A stretch of 64,000 nucleotides of DNA from an uncultured Oscillospiraceae bacterium (lineage in GTDB: Bacteria; Bacillota; Clostridia; Oscillospirales; Oscillospiraceae), in the NCBI GenBank assembly GCA_944385415.1, contig CALWXC010000003.1, forward strand, positions 62,001 through 126,000, written 5' to 3'. The notes below the pieces were generated by a model. It was not told the origin of the DNA, did no database searches, and worked only from the letters and a program-made list of their open reading frames with translations. A program made the position numbers and the translations under genes. This document shows, in pieces, positions 7,334 through 15,892 of the stretch; positions within the stretch are counted from its first letter, which is position 1, and each line of letters opens with the position of its first letter.

Positions 7334-9805
7334 TTACACACCTGCCTTGGCATTCTTGAGGAACTGAGCCTCGGTGGGCGTGATTTTGGAAACGTAGCCA
7401 TCCAGGGGAACGATCTTGGCGTTGACCGCATCGACGATCCACTCAGCCTGCGGGAAGAAGAACTCGTCGAACTCGTAGGGAGGCGTGATCCAGTTCTTGG
7501 CGCCCACCACCACGGGAGGTGCATCCAGATAATCGAAGCAGAGATTGCTGATATTCTGGGCCACATCGTTGAGGAAGGAGCCTCTGGCGCAGGCATCGGA
7601 AGCCAGAACCACACGGCCGGTCTTCTTGACGGAGGCGATGATATCGGTGTAATCCAGGGGCACCAGAGACGGCATGTTGATGACGTCGGCCTCCATGCCG
7701 TACTTCTCGGACAGTTCCTTGGCGGCATCCAGCGCACGGTACAGGGTAGCGCCGATGGTGAGGATGGTCAGGTCCTTGCCGTCACGCACTTTGTTGACGG
7801 CGCCGGGCTGCCACTCGTACTCCTCCACAGGCACGCCGCCCTCGTGGAACTCCTCGCCCTTGTCGTAGATACGCTGGGACTCGAAGATGATGACGGGATC
7901 GGTGCCATTCAGAGCGGCCTGCATGATACCCTTGGCCTCGTAAGGCGTGGCGGGGAACATGACCTTCAGGCCGGGGATATGGGAGACGATGGCCACCCAG
8001 TCCTGAGAGTGCTGGGCACCGTACTTGGCGCCCACGGAGACGCGGAGGACCAGCGGCATCTTCAGGATACCGGCGGACATGGCCTGCCACTTGGACATCT
8101 GGTTGAAGACCTCGTCACCGGCACGGCCGATGAAGTCGCAGTACATCAGCTCGATGACCGCACGGCCGCCGCACATGGCGTAGCCGACACCGGAACCCAC
8201 AATGGCTGCCTCGGAAATAGGCGAGTTGAACAGACGGGAGTACGGGATGGACTCCATCATGCCGCGGTAGACTGCGTAAGCGCCGCCCCAGTCGCGGACA
8301 TCTTCGCCGTAAGCGATGAGGGTCGGGTCCTCATAGTACTTGTTGAACATGGGCTCAAAGATGGCGTCACGAATGTTGTAGACCTTCATCTTGGAGACAG
8401 GCTGGCCGTTCTTGAAGGCGCTGCGCTCCTTGCCCTGGACAGCCTTCCAGCGGGAGTTCTCCTCCTTGGGGGTATCCACGCGGATCTCACCCTCGGGGTC
8501 CATGGAGCGGACCGTCTGGTTGGAGAACATCAGGTTGGCCACATAGTCGGGCTCCTTGACGAAGTCCACATAGGGAGAAATTTCCTTGTCGGAAGCAGCC
8601 TTGCAGATCATGGTCATGCGCTCGGAGGTCTCCTTGAGGATTTCCTCAAACTTGGAGTCCTCGGCCACACCGGCCTCCACCAGGGACTGGCGGTATTTAA
8701 TAATGGGATCGTAGCTTCTCCAATCCTCGATCTCCTCCTTGGTACGGTAGGCGTTCTGATCGGAGGTGGAGTGGCCCAGCAGACGGTAGGTAACAACATC
8801 CAGCAGGACGGGGCCGTCGTTGTTCTTCAGCAGCTCCATCTTGCGCTTATAGGCGTCGATGACCGCCAGGGGGTTCCAGCCGTCGATGCGCTCCGCGTGC
8901 ATCTGGTTGGGGGTGATACCGGCGCCGACCCGGGCCAGCAGATCATAGGCCATGGTCTCGCCGCGGGTCTGGCCGCCCATGCCGTAGGAGTTGTTGAAGA
9001 CGTTGAAGATGACCGGCAGGCCGCCTTTCATGCCCTCTTCCCACAGGGTCTTCAGCTGATCCATGGCAGCGAAGTTGAAAGCTTCCCAAACGGGGCCGCA
9101 GCCCAGAGAGGCGTCACCGATGTTGCAGACCACAATGCCCTTCTTTTTGTTGACCTTCTTATAGAGGGCCGCACCGGCGGCGATGGTGCCGCTGCCGCCG
9201 ACGATGGCGTTGTTGGGATACACGCCGAAGGGCAGGAAGAATGCGTGCATGGAGCCGCCCATACCGTGATGGAAACCGGCCTCACGGGCAAAAATCTCAG
9301 CCAGGGTGCCGTACAGCACAAAGCGGATGGCCAGCTCCTTGACGTTGTCGCACTTGCCGAACTTCTCCACGGCCCGCAGGGTCTTGCCGCCCAGGAAGTT
9401 CTCCATGACGTTCATAAGCTCTTCGTCGCTCATCTTCTCGATGCAGCTGAGGCTCTTGGCCAGAATCTCGGAGTGGCTTCTGTGGGAACCGAAGATATAG
9501 TCATCCTTATCCAGCAGATAGGCCTCGCCGACGCAGGAGGCCTCCTGGCCCAGGGACAGGTGGGCAGGGCCAGGATAGGTGGTGTCGATGCCATTGTAGC
9601 TGGCCTGGGTCTTGATCAGGTTCAGCATGTTCTCAAACTCGCGGAGAATGGTGATATCACGGTAGATGCGGATCAGGTCCGCATCGGAGAAGTTGGCACG
9701 CTCCTCGGCGATGGTCTTGTTGTAGGCGCAAACAGGAATGTCCTCAAAATGGATTTTGCCCGGTGCTCTGGTGGCTACCGGATCGACATACAAAGACTTG
9801 GGCAT
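7334..9805 (-). CDS. Fused E1 alpha/beta subunit of a 2-oxoacid dehydrogenase-type complex
   Basis: An 823-residue thiamine-diphosphate enzyme with E1-alpha (about 1-420) and E1-beta (about 470-823) in one chain; these are normally separate proteins. The alpha half has GSGTIAAGAALY, the ThDP/Mg motif as GDASLG (GDG is usual), the closing FNNSYG, and RLLGHSTSDQ, the phosphorylation-loop region. The beta half has GEDVRDWGGAY, SEAAIVGSGVGYA and the transketolase C-terminal segment VINMPSLVPLDY. It would decarboxylate or cleave an oxo-substrate and load the acyl group onto E2 lipoyl arms. Pyruvate, acetoin and another diketone are all possible. It follows E3 in the operon. Confidence 0.88.
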   Translation of the reverse strand: MPKSLYVDPVATRAPGKIHFEDIPVCAYNKTIAEERANFSDADLIRIYRDITILREFENMLNLIKTQASYNGIDTTYPGPAHLSLGQEASCVGEAYLLDKDDYIFGSHRSHSEILAKSLSCIEKMSDEELMNVMENFLGGKTLRAVEKFGKCDNVKELAIRFVLYGTLAEIFAREAGFHHGMGGSMHAFFLPFGVYPNNAIVGGSGTIAAGAALYKKVNKKKGIVVCNIGDASLGCGPVWEAFNFAAMDQLKTLWEEGMKGGLPVIFNVFNNSYGMGGQTRGETMAYDLLARVGAGITPNQMHAERIDGWNPLAVIDAYKRKMELLKNNDGPVLLDVVTYRLLGHSTSDQNAYRTKEEIEDWRSYDPIIKYRQSLVEAGVAEDSKFEEILKETSERMTMICKAASDKEISPYVDFVKEPDYVANLMFSNQTVRSMDPEGEIRVDTPKEENSRWKAVQGKERSAFKNGQPVSKMKVYNIRDAIFEPMFNKYYEDPTLIAYGEDVRDWGGAYAVYRGMMESIPYSRLFNSPISEAAIVGSGVGYAMCGGRAVIELMYCDFIGRAGDEVFNQMSKWQAMSAGILKMPLVLRVSVGAKYGAQHSQDWVAIVSHIPGLKVMFPATPYEAKGIMQAALNGTDPVIIFESQRIYDKGEEFHEGGVPVEEYEWQPGAVNKVRDGKDLTILTIGATLYRALDAAKELSEKYGMEADVINMPSLVPLDYTDIIASVKKTGRVVLASDACARGSFLNDVAQNISNLCFDYLDAPPVVVGAKNWITPPYEFDEFFFPQAEWIVDAVNAKIVPLDGYVSKITPTEAQFLKNAKAGV

Positions 9806-9860
9806 GGAAATTACGATCCTTTCTATTGTGGATTCTATTCAGATGGCTTTCAGTACCAAG

Positions 9861-11237
9861 TTACAGCTTGAACAATGCCTCTCGGATGACTTCGCAGACG
9901 GTGGGGTGCGGGAAGACGATTTTTTTCAGCTGGGAGGCCGGCAGCTGGGTTTCCAGCATCATGGCCGCACCGTAGATCATCTCCGACGCATAGGGGCCGA
10001 TCATATGGACACCCACCAGACAATTGCGGTCCAGATCATAGACCAGCTTACAGAAGCCGTCGCCGTTCATGGTCTCAGCCACATAGCGGCCAGAGTACAT
10101 CATGGGGGCCTTGACCTCCTGGACCCGCATGCCCTTCTGCTCGGCACTGGCCTTGGTCTCACCGACAAAGGCCACCTCCGGATTGGTGTAGATGACAGAG
10201 GGAACGGCTTCATACCGCATTTCGTCCTTGACGCCCAGCATGTGATTGACGGCCACCTCGGCCTCCCGATAGGCTGTATGGGCCAGCATCAGTTTGCCGT
10301 TGCAGTCGCCGATGGCGTAGACGCCGGGGACGTTGGTGCACAGGTGGCGGTCGGTGACCACCGCGCCGCGCACCGTTTCCACCCCCAGAACCTCCAGGCC
10401 CACGCCCTCCACATTGGCCCGCCGTCCGGCGGACAGGAGAACTTTCCCGCAGGTCAGGGTATGCTTCCCTGCCGCATCCTCGTAGGTCACGGAATCCTTG
10501 CCGATTTCCAGCACCTTGGCCGACAGCTTGAATTCCATGCCCTCCTTCTCATACGTCTTCATCAGCGTCTTGCAGATGTCCGCATCGGTGGGTCCGGCGA
10601 TCTTGTCCATCATTTCGATGACCGTCACCTTGACGCCCACAGTGGCGAAATAACAGGCCATTTCCAGGCCGATGACGCCGCCGCCGATGCAGACCAGACT
10701 GTCGGGCAGTTCCTGCAAGTCCAGAATTTCCCGATTTGTCAGAACAAAGCCCGACGCTAATCCCTCTTTCAATCCCGTTACAGGCGGGACCGCCGTCACA
10801 GAACCGGTGGCAATCACCAGCCGGTCCGCGGCAATCAATTCCTTTCCGGCATACACCGTAAAGGTTCCGTCTGCGGCGCGGCCCTGAATGCGGGCCGTCG
10901 CCGAATATACCTTGATGTTGTGGCTTGACATGGTGACGCCGATGCCGGAAATCAGCGTTTTGATCACTTTATCCTTCCGCTGGACCACCTTGGCATGATC
11001 GTACCGGACCTCCCCGGTGAGCACGCCGTAGTCGGCGCCGTGGCGGGCCGCCGCATACTGCTTGGCGCAGTAGAGCAGGCTCTTGGTAGGAATACAGCCC
11101 TCGTTGACGCAGACGCCGCCGAGGCTTCTCTGTTCGATGACCGCCGCCTTGAGGCCGCCCTGGGCCGCCCGTTCGGCGCAAAGGTAACCGCCGGGACCGC
11201 CGCCAATCACCACTACATCAAATTTATCCATAGGCAT
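9861..11237 (-). CDS. lpdA: Dihydrolipoamide dehydrogenase (E3)
   Basis: A 458-residue flavoprotein that reoxidises E2 dihydrolipoyl groups with NAD+. FAD motif GGGPGGYLCAERAAQGG lies at about 12-28. The redox disulfide GGVCVNEGCIPTKSLL follows at about 40-55. The NAD motif GGGVIGLEMACYFA is at about 173-186, a second FAD segment AIGDCNG at about 305, and the C-terminal dimer motif HPTVCEVIREAL carries the catalytic His-Glu pattern (HPT..E). Two ATGs lie six bases apart after AGGAG (11237 and 11231); the second gives the more typical MDKFDVVVIGGG. It lies between E2 and E1, all on one strand. Confidence 0.93.
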   Translation of the reverse strand: MPMDKFDVVVIGGGPGGYLCAERAAQGGLKAAVIEQRSLGGVCVNEGCIPTKSLLYCAKQYAAARHGADYGVLTGEVRYDHAKVVQRKDKVIKTLISGIGVTMSSHNIKVYSATARIQGRAADGTFTVYAGKELIAADRLVIATGSVTAVPPVTGLKEGLASGFVLTNREILDLQELPDSLVCIGGGVIGLEMACYFATVGVKVTVIEMMDKIAGPTDADICKTLMKTYEKEGMEFKLSAKVLEIGKDSVTYEDAAGKHTLTCGKVLLSAGRRANVEGVGLEVLGVETVRGAVVTDRHLCTNVPGVYAIGDCNGKLMLAHTAYREAEVAVNHMLGVKDEMRYEAVPSVIYTNPEVAFVGETKASAEQKGMRVQEVKAPMMYSGRYVAETMNGDGFCKLVYDLDRNCLVGVHMIGPYASEMIYGAAMMLETQLPASQLKKIVFPHPTVCEVIREALFKL

Positions 11238-11249
11238 TTCACTCCTGTC

Positions 11250-13226
11250 TCATTGGGCCAACAGTGTCATGAAGTTCTCCAGGTTCTTGCACAGCTCCGA
11301 CATGAAGCGGGCGGCAGGGGCGCCGTCCACCACACGGTGGTCGAAAGTCAGGGACAGGCCCATGGCGGGATACGTCTCAATGGCGCCGTCCTTGGCCGAC
11401 TTGATCTTCGTCTCGATGTTGCAGACGCCCAGAATACCGGTCTGGGGCGGATTGATAACGGGGGTAAAGGCTTCACAGCCCATGGAGCCCAGGTTGGAAA
11501 CGGTGAAGGTTGCACCCTGGAGCTTGTCGGGGGCGATGGCGCCGTCTCTGGCCTCGGCGGCCAGGGCCTTGCACTCCATGGAGATCTCCAGCAGAGACTT
11601 CTTCTCGGCGTTGAAGATGGTGGGCACCAGCAGACCGCGCGGCGTGTCGCAGGCAAAGCCCAAATGGACATGCTTGAAGCGGCGGACGGCGTTCTCCTCG
11701 ATGACGTTGGCGTTCAGGTCGCCGTGGCCCAGGATGGTCCGGGAGACGGCAAAGAGCACCATATCGTTGAGGGAAATCTTGCTCATGGGGCCTTCCATGG
11801 CCTTGAGCATCTTGCGGTACGCCTGGACCTGGGTAGCGTCAAAGCTGAATTGCAGGGACAGCTGCGCCATGGTGCTCAGGGACTTCATCATGCCCTTGGC
11901 GGTGGCACGGCGGACAGCATTGAACTTCACGTCCTCGTACTCGGCCTCGGCAGCGGGTGCAGCAGCTGCGGCAGGAGCCGGGGCGGCGGCAGGCGCGGGA
12001 GCCGGAGCAGCAGCGGCGGGAGCCGGGACGCCCTCCTCCATCAGCTTGCGGATATCGCGTTCGATGACGCGGCCATTGGGGCCGGTACCGGTGGCGTAAC
12101 CGGCAGGCACACCGGCGCTCTTGGCCAGGGCGCGGGCTCTGGGCGAAATGGCCGCAGGATCGGCGGGTACACCGGCAGCGGCGGCCGGTGCGGCAGTGGC
12201 CGGAGCAGCGGCGGCAGCGGGTGCGGCCACAGGGGCGGGAGCGGCCTCGGTGGAACCGGGACGCAGGAACTCGAAGGCGTCGCCGGGGTTGCCCACGGCA
12301 CAGACGTTATCCAGGCAGGGTACTTCGTCGCCGTCCTCGTAGAACTTGGCCAGCAGCGTACCGGCGGCGGTGGATTCGCATTCAAACTCCGCCTTGTCGG
12401 TCTCGTAAGTAAAGAGGATATCGCCCACGGCCACGGCGTCGCCCACGTTCTTCTTCCACTGGCCGATGATGCAGGATTCCACAGTAATACCGGCCTTGGG
12501 CATCACCACCGCCTGGGCCACGGGGCCGGAAGCGGCAGGAGCGGCAGCGGCGGGAGCCGGAGCAGCAGCGGGGGCCGCGGCAGGAGCGGCGGCGGGAGCA
12601 CCGGAGCAGCAGCGCAGGCACTCAAAGTCCTCACCGGGATTGCCCACGGCGCACACGTTCACCAGGCAGGGCACTTCGTCGCCGTCCTCGTAGAACTTGG
12701 CCAGCAGCGTACCGGCGGCGGTGGACTCGCACTCGAACTCCGCCTTGTCGGTCTCGTAAGTAAAGAGGATATCGCCCACGGCCACGGCGTCGCCCACGTT
12801 CTTCTTCCACTGGCCGATGATGCAGGATTCCACAGTAATACCGGCCTTGGGCATCACCACCGCCTGGGCCACGGGGCCGGAAGCGGCAGGAGCGGCAGCG
12901 GCGGGAGCCGGAGCAGCAGCGGGGGCCGCGGCAGGAGCGGCGGCGGGCTCTGCGGAACCGGCGCCCTTCAGGGCGGAGACATCCTCGCCGGGGTTACCCA
13001 CGGCGCAGACGTTCACCAGGCAGGGCACCTCGTCGCCCTCCTGATAGAACTGCTCCAGCAGGGTGCCGGCGGCGGTGGACTCACACTCAAACTCCGCCTT
13101 GTCAGTCTCATAGGTAAAGAGGACGTCGCCCACGGCCACCGGGTCGCCGACGTTCTTCTTCCACTGGCCAATGATACAGGATTCTACCGTGATGCCTGCT
13201 TTGGGCATCAGAACTCCTTCTGCCAT
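11250..13226 (-). CDS. E2 acyltransferase with three lipoyl domains
   Basis: A 658-residue dihydrolipoamide acyltransferase, the core of the complex. Three lipoyl domains lie at about 1-80, 118-197 and 235-314, each with the ETDKAEFEC lipoylation site (Lys about 43, 161, 278). Long Ala/Pro linkers separate them. A peripheral-subunit-binding domain (SPRARALAKSAGVP, about 358-395) and the catalytic domain (about 435-658) with DHRVVDGAPAARFM follow; His and Asp of HxxxDG are present. Domains 2 and 3 sit on a 351-bp tandem DNA repeat with at least 190 identical bases. It lies 21 bases after the zinc dehydrogenase gene and 12 before E3. Confidence 0.93.
   Translation of the reverse strand: MAEGVLMPKAGITVESCIIGQWKKNVGDPVAVGDVLFTYETDKAEFECESTAAGTLLEQFYQEGDEVPCLVNVCAVGNPGEDVSALKGAGSAEPAAAPAAAPAAAPAPAAAAPAASGPVAQAVVMPKAGITVESCIIGQWKKNVGDAVAVGDILFTYETDKAEFECESTAAGTLLAKFYEDGDEVPCLVNVCAVGNPGEDFECLRCCSGAPAAAPAAAPAAAPAPAAAAPAASGPVAQAVVMPKAGITVESCIIGQWKKNVGDAVAVGDILFTYETDKAEFECESTAAGTLLAKFYEDGDEVPCLDNVCAVGNPGDAFEFLRPGSTEAAPAPVAAPAAAAAPATAAPAAAAGVPADPAAISPRARALAKSAGVPAGYATGTGPNGRVIERDIRKLMEEGVPAPAAAAPAPAPAAAPAPAAAAAPAAEAEYEDVKFNAVRRATAKGMMKSLSTMAQLSLQFSFDATQVQAYRKMLKAMEGPMSKISLNDMVLFAVSRTILGHGDLNANVIEENAVRRFKHVHLGFACDTPRGLLVPTIFNAEKKSLLEISMECKALAAEARDGAIAPDKLQGATFTVSNLGSMGCEAFTPVINPPQTGILGVCNIETKIKSAKDGAIETYPAMGLSLTFDHRVVDGAPAARFMSELCKNLENFMTLLAQ
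12285..12951. repeat. 351-bp tandem repeat encoding lipoyl domains 2 and 3 of E2
   Basis: Two copies with a 351-bp period (117 codons). Bases around 12403-12597 match 12754-12948 exactly as far as I can read, covering the lipoyl core and the Ala/Pro linker. The first lipoyl domain (about 12990-13226) is clearly diverged at the DNA level. This points to recent duplication or gene conversion within the gene. Confidence 0.85.
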
Positions 13227-13247
13227 ACTAGTTTCACTCCTAAGATA

Positions 13248-14504
13248 TTATTTCGTCAAAGTTTTCAGCAGGTATGCTTCCGCCTCCGCGTTCCACAGGC
13301 CGTTGGTCTTGGCCACCAGCTTGGCCAGCTCGGCATACATGGGATCGGTCTTGCCCTTCTCCTCAAAGTCGGCAATGGCCGTCAGAGGCATTTCAATGCC
13401 GGTGTAGATGAGTTTCTTGCCGCCGGGAACCTTGGGCAGGTTCAGGGTGGTCTCGATAACAGCATTGAGGCCGCCGATGTGGGTGACCAGGATGGAGGGG
13501 TCCAGCTTGCCCTGGCCGATCATCTCCAGCGCCTCGATCATGTCGGCGGTGTTGCCGCCGGAGGTGCCCACCACGTGGGTGGAGGCGTAATGGACATTGT
13601 AGAAATTGAACATGGCGGAGAACTTGGGGTCCTGGGGACCGGCAAAGAAGTTCAGGCAGCCGTCATCGCCCAGCAGGGCGTCGGCCTGCTGCACCACAGC
13701 GGCCACGGGAGCGAAGCACAGAACATCGTCATATCCCTTACCGCCGTTGAGCTCCTTCAGCTCCGCCACGGGGTCACCCTCGCGGGTGTTCTTGTAAATC
13801 AGGGTGACGCCGTTCTTCTTGGCCTCTGCGGGGCTCAGCAGCTTCTCCGCACGGGCCAGACGGGCGTCGTCGATATCGGTGACCACCAGGAAACCGGGAC
13901 GGCGGTCACAGTGGATGATGTAGTCAATAGCGGCCAAGCCCATGGGGCCCACACCGGCCAGAATGGCCATGCTGCCGCCCTCCTTGATGCCCATGGCGTG
14001 CTCATAGGAGCCGCGGACCGTATGATACATGGCATGGAAGGTACCGATGACGCAGCTCAGGGGCTCGGTCAGGGAGCCGCCGAAGAAGCTGTCGGCCTCG
14101 TAGGGCAGCAGGCAGCCCATTTCCATGACCTCATGGGGGATGATGATATAGGTGGCGTCGCCGCCAATGTACTGATAGGAGTAGCCGGGTGCGTCCAGGC
14201 TGCCCTTGTAGTTCAGAGCGGGCTGGATGGCAAACTTCTGGCCGGCCTTGAACTGGCTCTGCCACTTGGCGCCCACTTCCACGATTTCGCCGCAGAACTC
14301 ATGGCCGATGATGACGGGATTCTCCGCCACATTGTTGGGAACGCGCTTGTGATCGGCGCCCTGCTCGGCTGCCTTAAAGGAGGACATGCAGATGCTGTCG
14401 GAGACCACACGGGCCAGGATCTCATCGTCCTTGATGGCCGGAAGCTCAAACTCCTCCAGGCGAAGGTCCTCTTTGCCGTACAGGCGAACTGCTCTTGTTT
14501 TCAT
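13248..14504 (-). CDS. Zinc-type MDR alcohol/polyol dehydrogenase
   Basis: A 418-residue medium-chain dehydrogenase/reductase. The N-terminal GroES-like domain has GHEFCGEIVEVG (about 70-81) as the His-Glu zinc-site segment, but the usual first Cys region reads SICMSS. A Rossmann segment AILAGVGPMGLAAIDYI (about 185-201) is followed by VVTDIDDARLARAE; the Asp after strand 2 favours NAD(H). It resembles sorbitol, L-sorbose-1-phosphate or butanediol dehydrogenases; the substrate is unknown. It is first in the operon with E2, E3 and E1, so it probably makes or removes their oxo-substrate. The ATG at 14504 is chosen for its SD (AAAGGATG) over an upstream start. Confidence 0.82.
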   Translation of the reverse strand: MKTRAVRLYGKEDLRLEEFELPAIKDDEILARVVSDSICMSSFKAAEQGADHKRVPNNVAENPVIIGHEFCGEIVEVGAKWQSQFKAGQKFAIQPALNYKGSLDAPGYSYQYIGGDATYIIIPHEVMEMGCLLPYEADSFFGGSLTEPLSCVIGTFHAMYHTVRGSYEHAMGIKEGGSMAILAGVGPMGLAAIDYIIHCDRRPGFLVVTDIDDARLARAEKLLSPAEAKKNGVTLIYKNTREGDPVAELKELNGGKGYDDVLCFAPVAAVVQQADALLGDDGCLNFFAGPQDPKFSAMFNFYNVHYASTHVVGTSGGNTADMIEALEMIGQGKLDPSILVTHIGGLNAVIETTLNLPKVPGGKKLIYTGIEMPLTAIADFEEKGKTDPMYAELAKLVAKTNGLWNAEAEAYLLKTLTK

Positions 14505-14578
14505 GTTGTTTTCATCCTTTCTATGACGATACCGCGCTGCATCGCTGTCTTTGGCGGTTTCCATGGGCTTAAAATGTT

Positions 14579-14604
14579 GTATTGTATTGTTTCATTCGTA
14601 TTGT
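14579..14604 (-). promoter_or_regulatory. Operator-like ACAATAC repeats at the dehydrogenase-complex promoter
   Basis: Three copies of ACAATAC (minus strand), at 14598-14604, 14584-14590 and 14579-14585, overlap the -10 box and the predicted start. This is a plausible repressor site; no regulator gene adjoins, so the assignment is inference. Confidence 0.4.
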
Positions 14605-14628
14605 ACGCCAAACCAAACACAATGTCAA
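14600..14628 (-). promoter_or_regulatory. Strong sigma-A promoter of the dehydrogenase/E2/E3/E1 operon
   Basis: TTGACA (14628-14623), exactly 17 bp, then TACAAT (14605-14600) on the minus strand. The predicted start is near 14593, leaving a leader of about 90 nt. Confidence 0.8.
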
Positions 14629-14997
14629 CAACAAAACCTCGATAATCCACATTTTTTTCATAGCGGTGAAAAAGTTCAAAAAAACTTCACAGAGTGTCTG
14701 CGGTTATTTTTTTGAGAAACCCGAAAAATCCCAACTTTTTTTAATAAAATCAAATTTGTGGTTTTGTGTTGTTTTTCAAAAATCCACATACAACTGCTCT
14801 TCTTTTTCCGCTTCCGCCCCGTCATGGCAGCGTGTTGCCGGAAAAAAAGTGGTCAATCCGCCGCTCCCAGCCGTCACAACTGAGAAATTCGGCAATTTTC
14901 CGAACGGCCCTTCCCTGCCGCGCCCTGTGTTGCACCGGCAAACCACAACATGCCCTGTCCCCTGCTGTCTGCTGGTCCGCAACGGACAGTGACTTTT
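14629..14997. other. Intergenic region upstream of the dehydrogenase operon
   Basis: About 370 bases without a convincing gene. The part nearest the promoter (14640-14780) is very AT-rich, with runs of A and T, consistent with an UP-element or curved DNA upstream of a strong promoter. The rest (14790-14997) is GC-rich and shows no SD-led reading frame with recognisable content. Confidence 0.5.
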
Positions 14998-15819
14998 TTA
15001 CTGCCGCTCCACCGGGGCTGGTACGGGAATGGACAGGAGGCTGCAAACGTTCTCGTAGAGAATCCGGCGGCGTTCCTCTTCTGTCAGGGGCAGGCCCAGA
15101 AACCACGCTGTCTCCTCCACCGGAGACCACATGGGGTAATCGGTGCCGAACAAAACCCGGTCGCTGCCATAGGCCCGGATCAGTTCCACCACCTTTTCAT
15201 CGGACACGGCGAACCGGGTAGAAGAGCAGTCCACATACAGATTGGGCAGACCCACCAGCCGGGACTCGGCCTCATCCCACACAGAATATCCGCCGAAGTG
15301 CGCGCCGATGACCATGAGATTCTTGTAGATTTCCAGCACCGGCAGAAGCCGGTTGGGGTTGGAATAGTCAAAACGGCTGTCACCGGTGTGCATCAGGATG
15401 GGCAAGCGTCCCTCACACAGATCGTAAATCCGCAGACAGCGGTAATCGTCAATTTTGAACTGCTGGATATCGGGATGGAGCTTGACGCCTTTGAGCCCCA
15501 GTTCCAGCAGATGGTTCACATCCCCTTCTATGTCGGGGCTGTCCGGATGCAGCGTTCCAAAGCCCGTCAGCTTGCCCGGATGGTCCGCCACTTCCCGGGC
15601 AATAAATTCGTTGATGGACCGGACCTGTTCCGGCTTGGTGGCCACAGACTGGACCAGAAAATGCGCTATGCCGCACTGCTCCCCTTCCCGCAGCAATGTG
15701 TCCACGGTTCCGTCACAGGTGGACGGCAGGCCGTCGTAAAACCGGCCCGTGGCGTTGGCCGCCTTCCGGGCGATGGCCTCGGGGTAGATGTGGCAGTGGG
15801 CGTCGATGATGGGATACAT
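14998..15819 (-). CDS. Amidohydrolase-2 family TIM-barrel protein
   Basis: A 273-residue metal-dependent hydrolase/decarboxylase-like protein of the amidohydrolase superfamily (PF04909 type). The N-terminal metal motif is IIDAHCHIYPE (HxH, about 4-14). Later come KLHPDIQQF (Lys-His, about 117-125), PILMHTGDS (His, about 143-151), GAHFGG (about 171) and the C-terminal Asp in FGTDYPMW (about 223-230). The substrate is unknown; such enzymes include aromatic decarboxylases and lactonases. The ATG at 15819 has SD AAGGAAGG, and longer in-frame forms run into the upstream hairpin. It follows frdA on the same strand beyond that hairpin. Confidence 0.82.
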   Translation of the reverse strand: MYPIIDAHCHIYPEAIARKAANATGRFYDGLPSTCDGTVDTLLREGEQCGIAHFLVQSVATKPEQVRSINEFIAREVADHPGKLTGFGTLHPDSPDIEGDVNHLLELGLKGVKLHPDIQQFKIDDYRCLRIYDLCEGRLPILMHTGDSRFDYSNPNRLLPVLEIYKNLMVIGAHFGGYSVWDEAESRLVGLPNLYVDCSSTRFAVSDEKVVELIRAYGSDRVLFGTDYPMWSPVEETAWFLGLPLTEEERRRILYENVCSLLSIPVPAPVERQ

Positions 15820-15847
15820 ATTCGCAAAACCTTCCTTGCATTCAGAA

Positions 15848-15885
15848 ACAGCAAAAGCGCCACTGAAAAGTGACGCATTTGCTGT
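15848..15885 (-). terminator. Hairpin between frdA and the amidohydrolase gene
   Basis: A long imperfect stem (ACAGCAAA..GCG..CACT with AGTG..CGC..TTTGCTGT) lies 8 bases after the frdA stop. The T-tract is poor, so it may be a weak terminator or an RNA 3'-end stabiliser. Confidence 0.5.
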
Positions 15886-15892
15886 ATGGAAT

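Noticed and set aside
7178..9871. Long plus-strand open frame opposite the fused E1
   Set aside because: It mirrors E1 codons, has no SD or recognisable domain, and E1 is certain.
12285..12951. A mobile or non-coding repeat
   Set aside because: The 351-bp repeat is in frame and encodes lipoyl domains, so it is internal gene duplication.
10995..14645. A very long plus-strand open frame opposite E2, E3 and the dehydrogenase
   Set aside because: It is antisense to three well-supported genes, lacks an SD and homologous motifs, and is low-complexity Gly/Ser. High GC makes such long shadow frames common.
14766..15221. Short frames on both strands at 14766-15221
   Set aside because: They run into the amidohydrolase gene from the intergenic region with no SD and no homologous motif.
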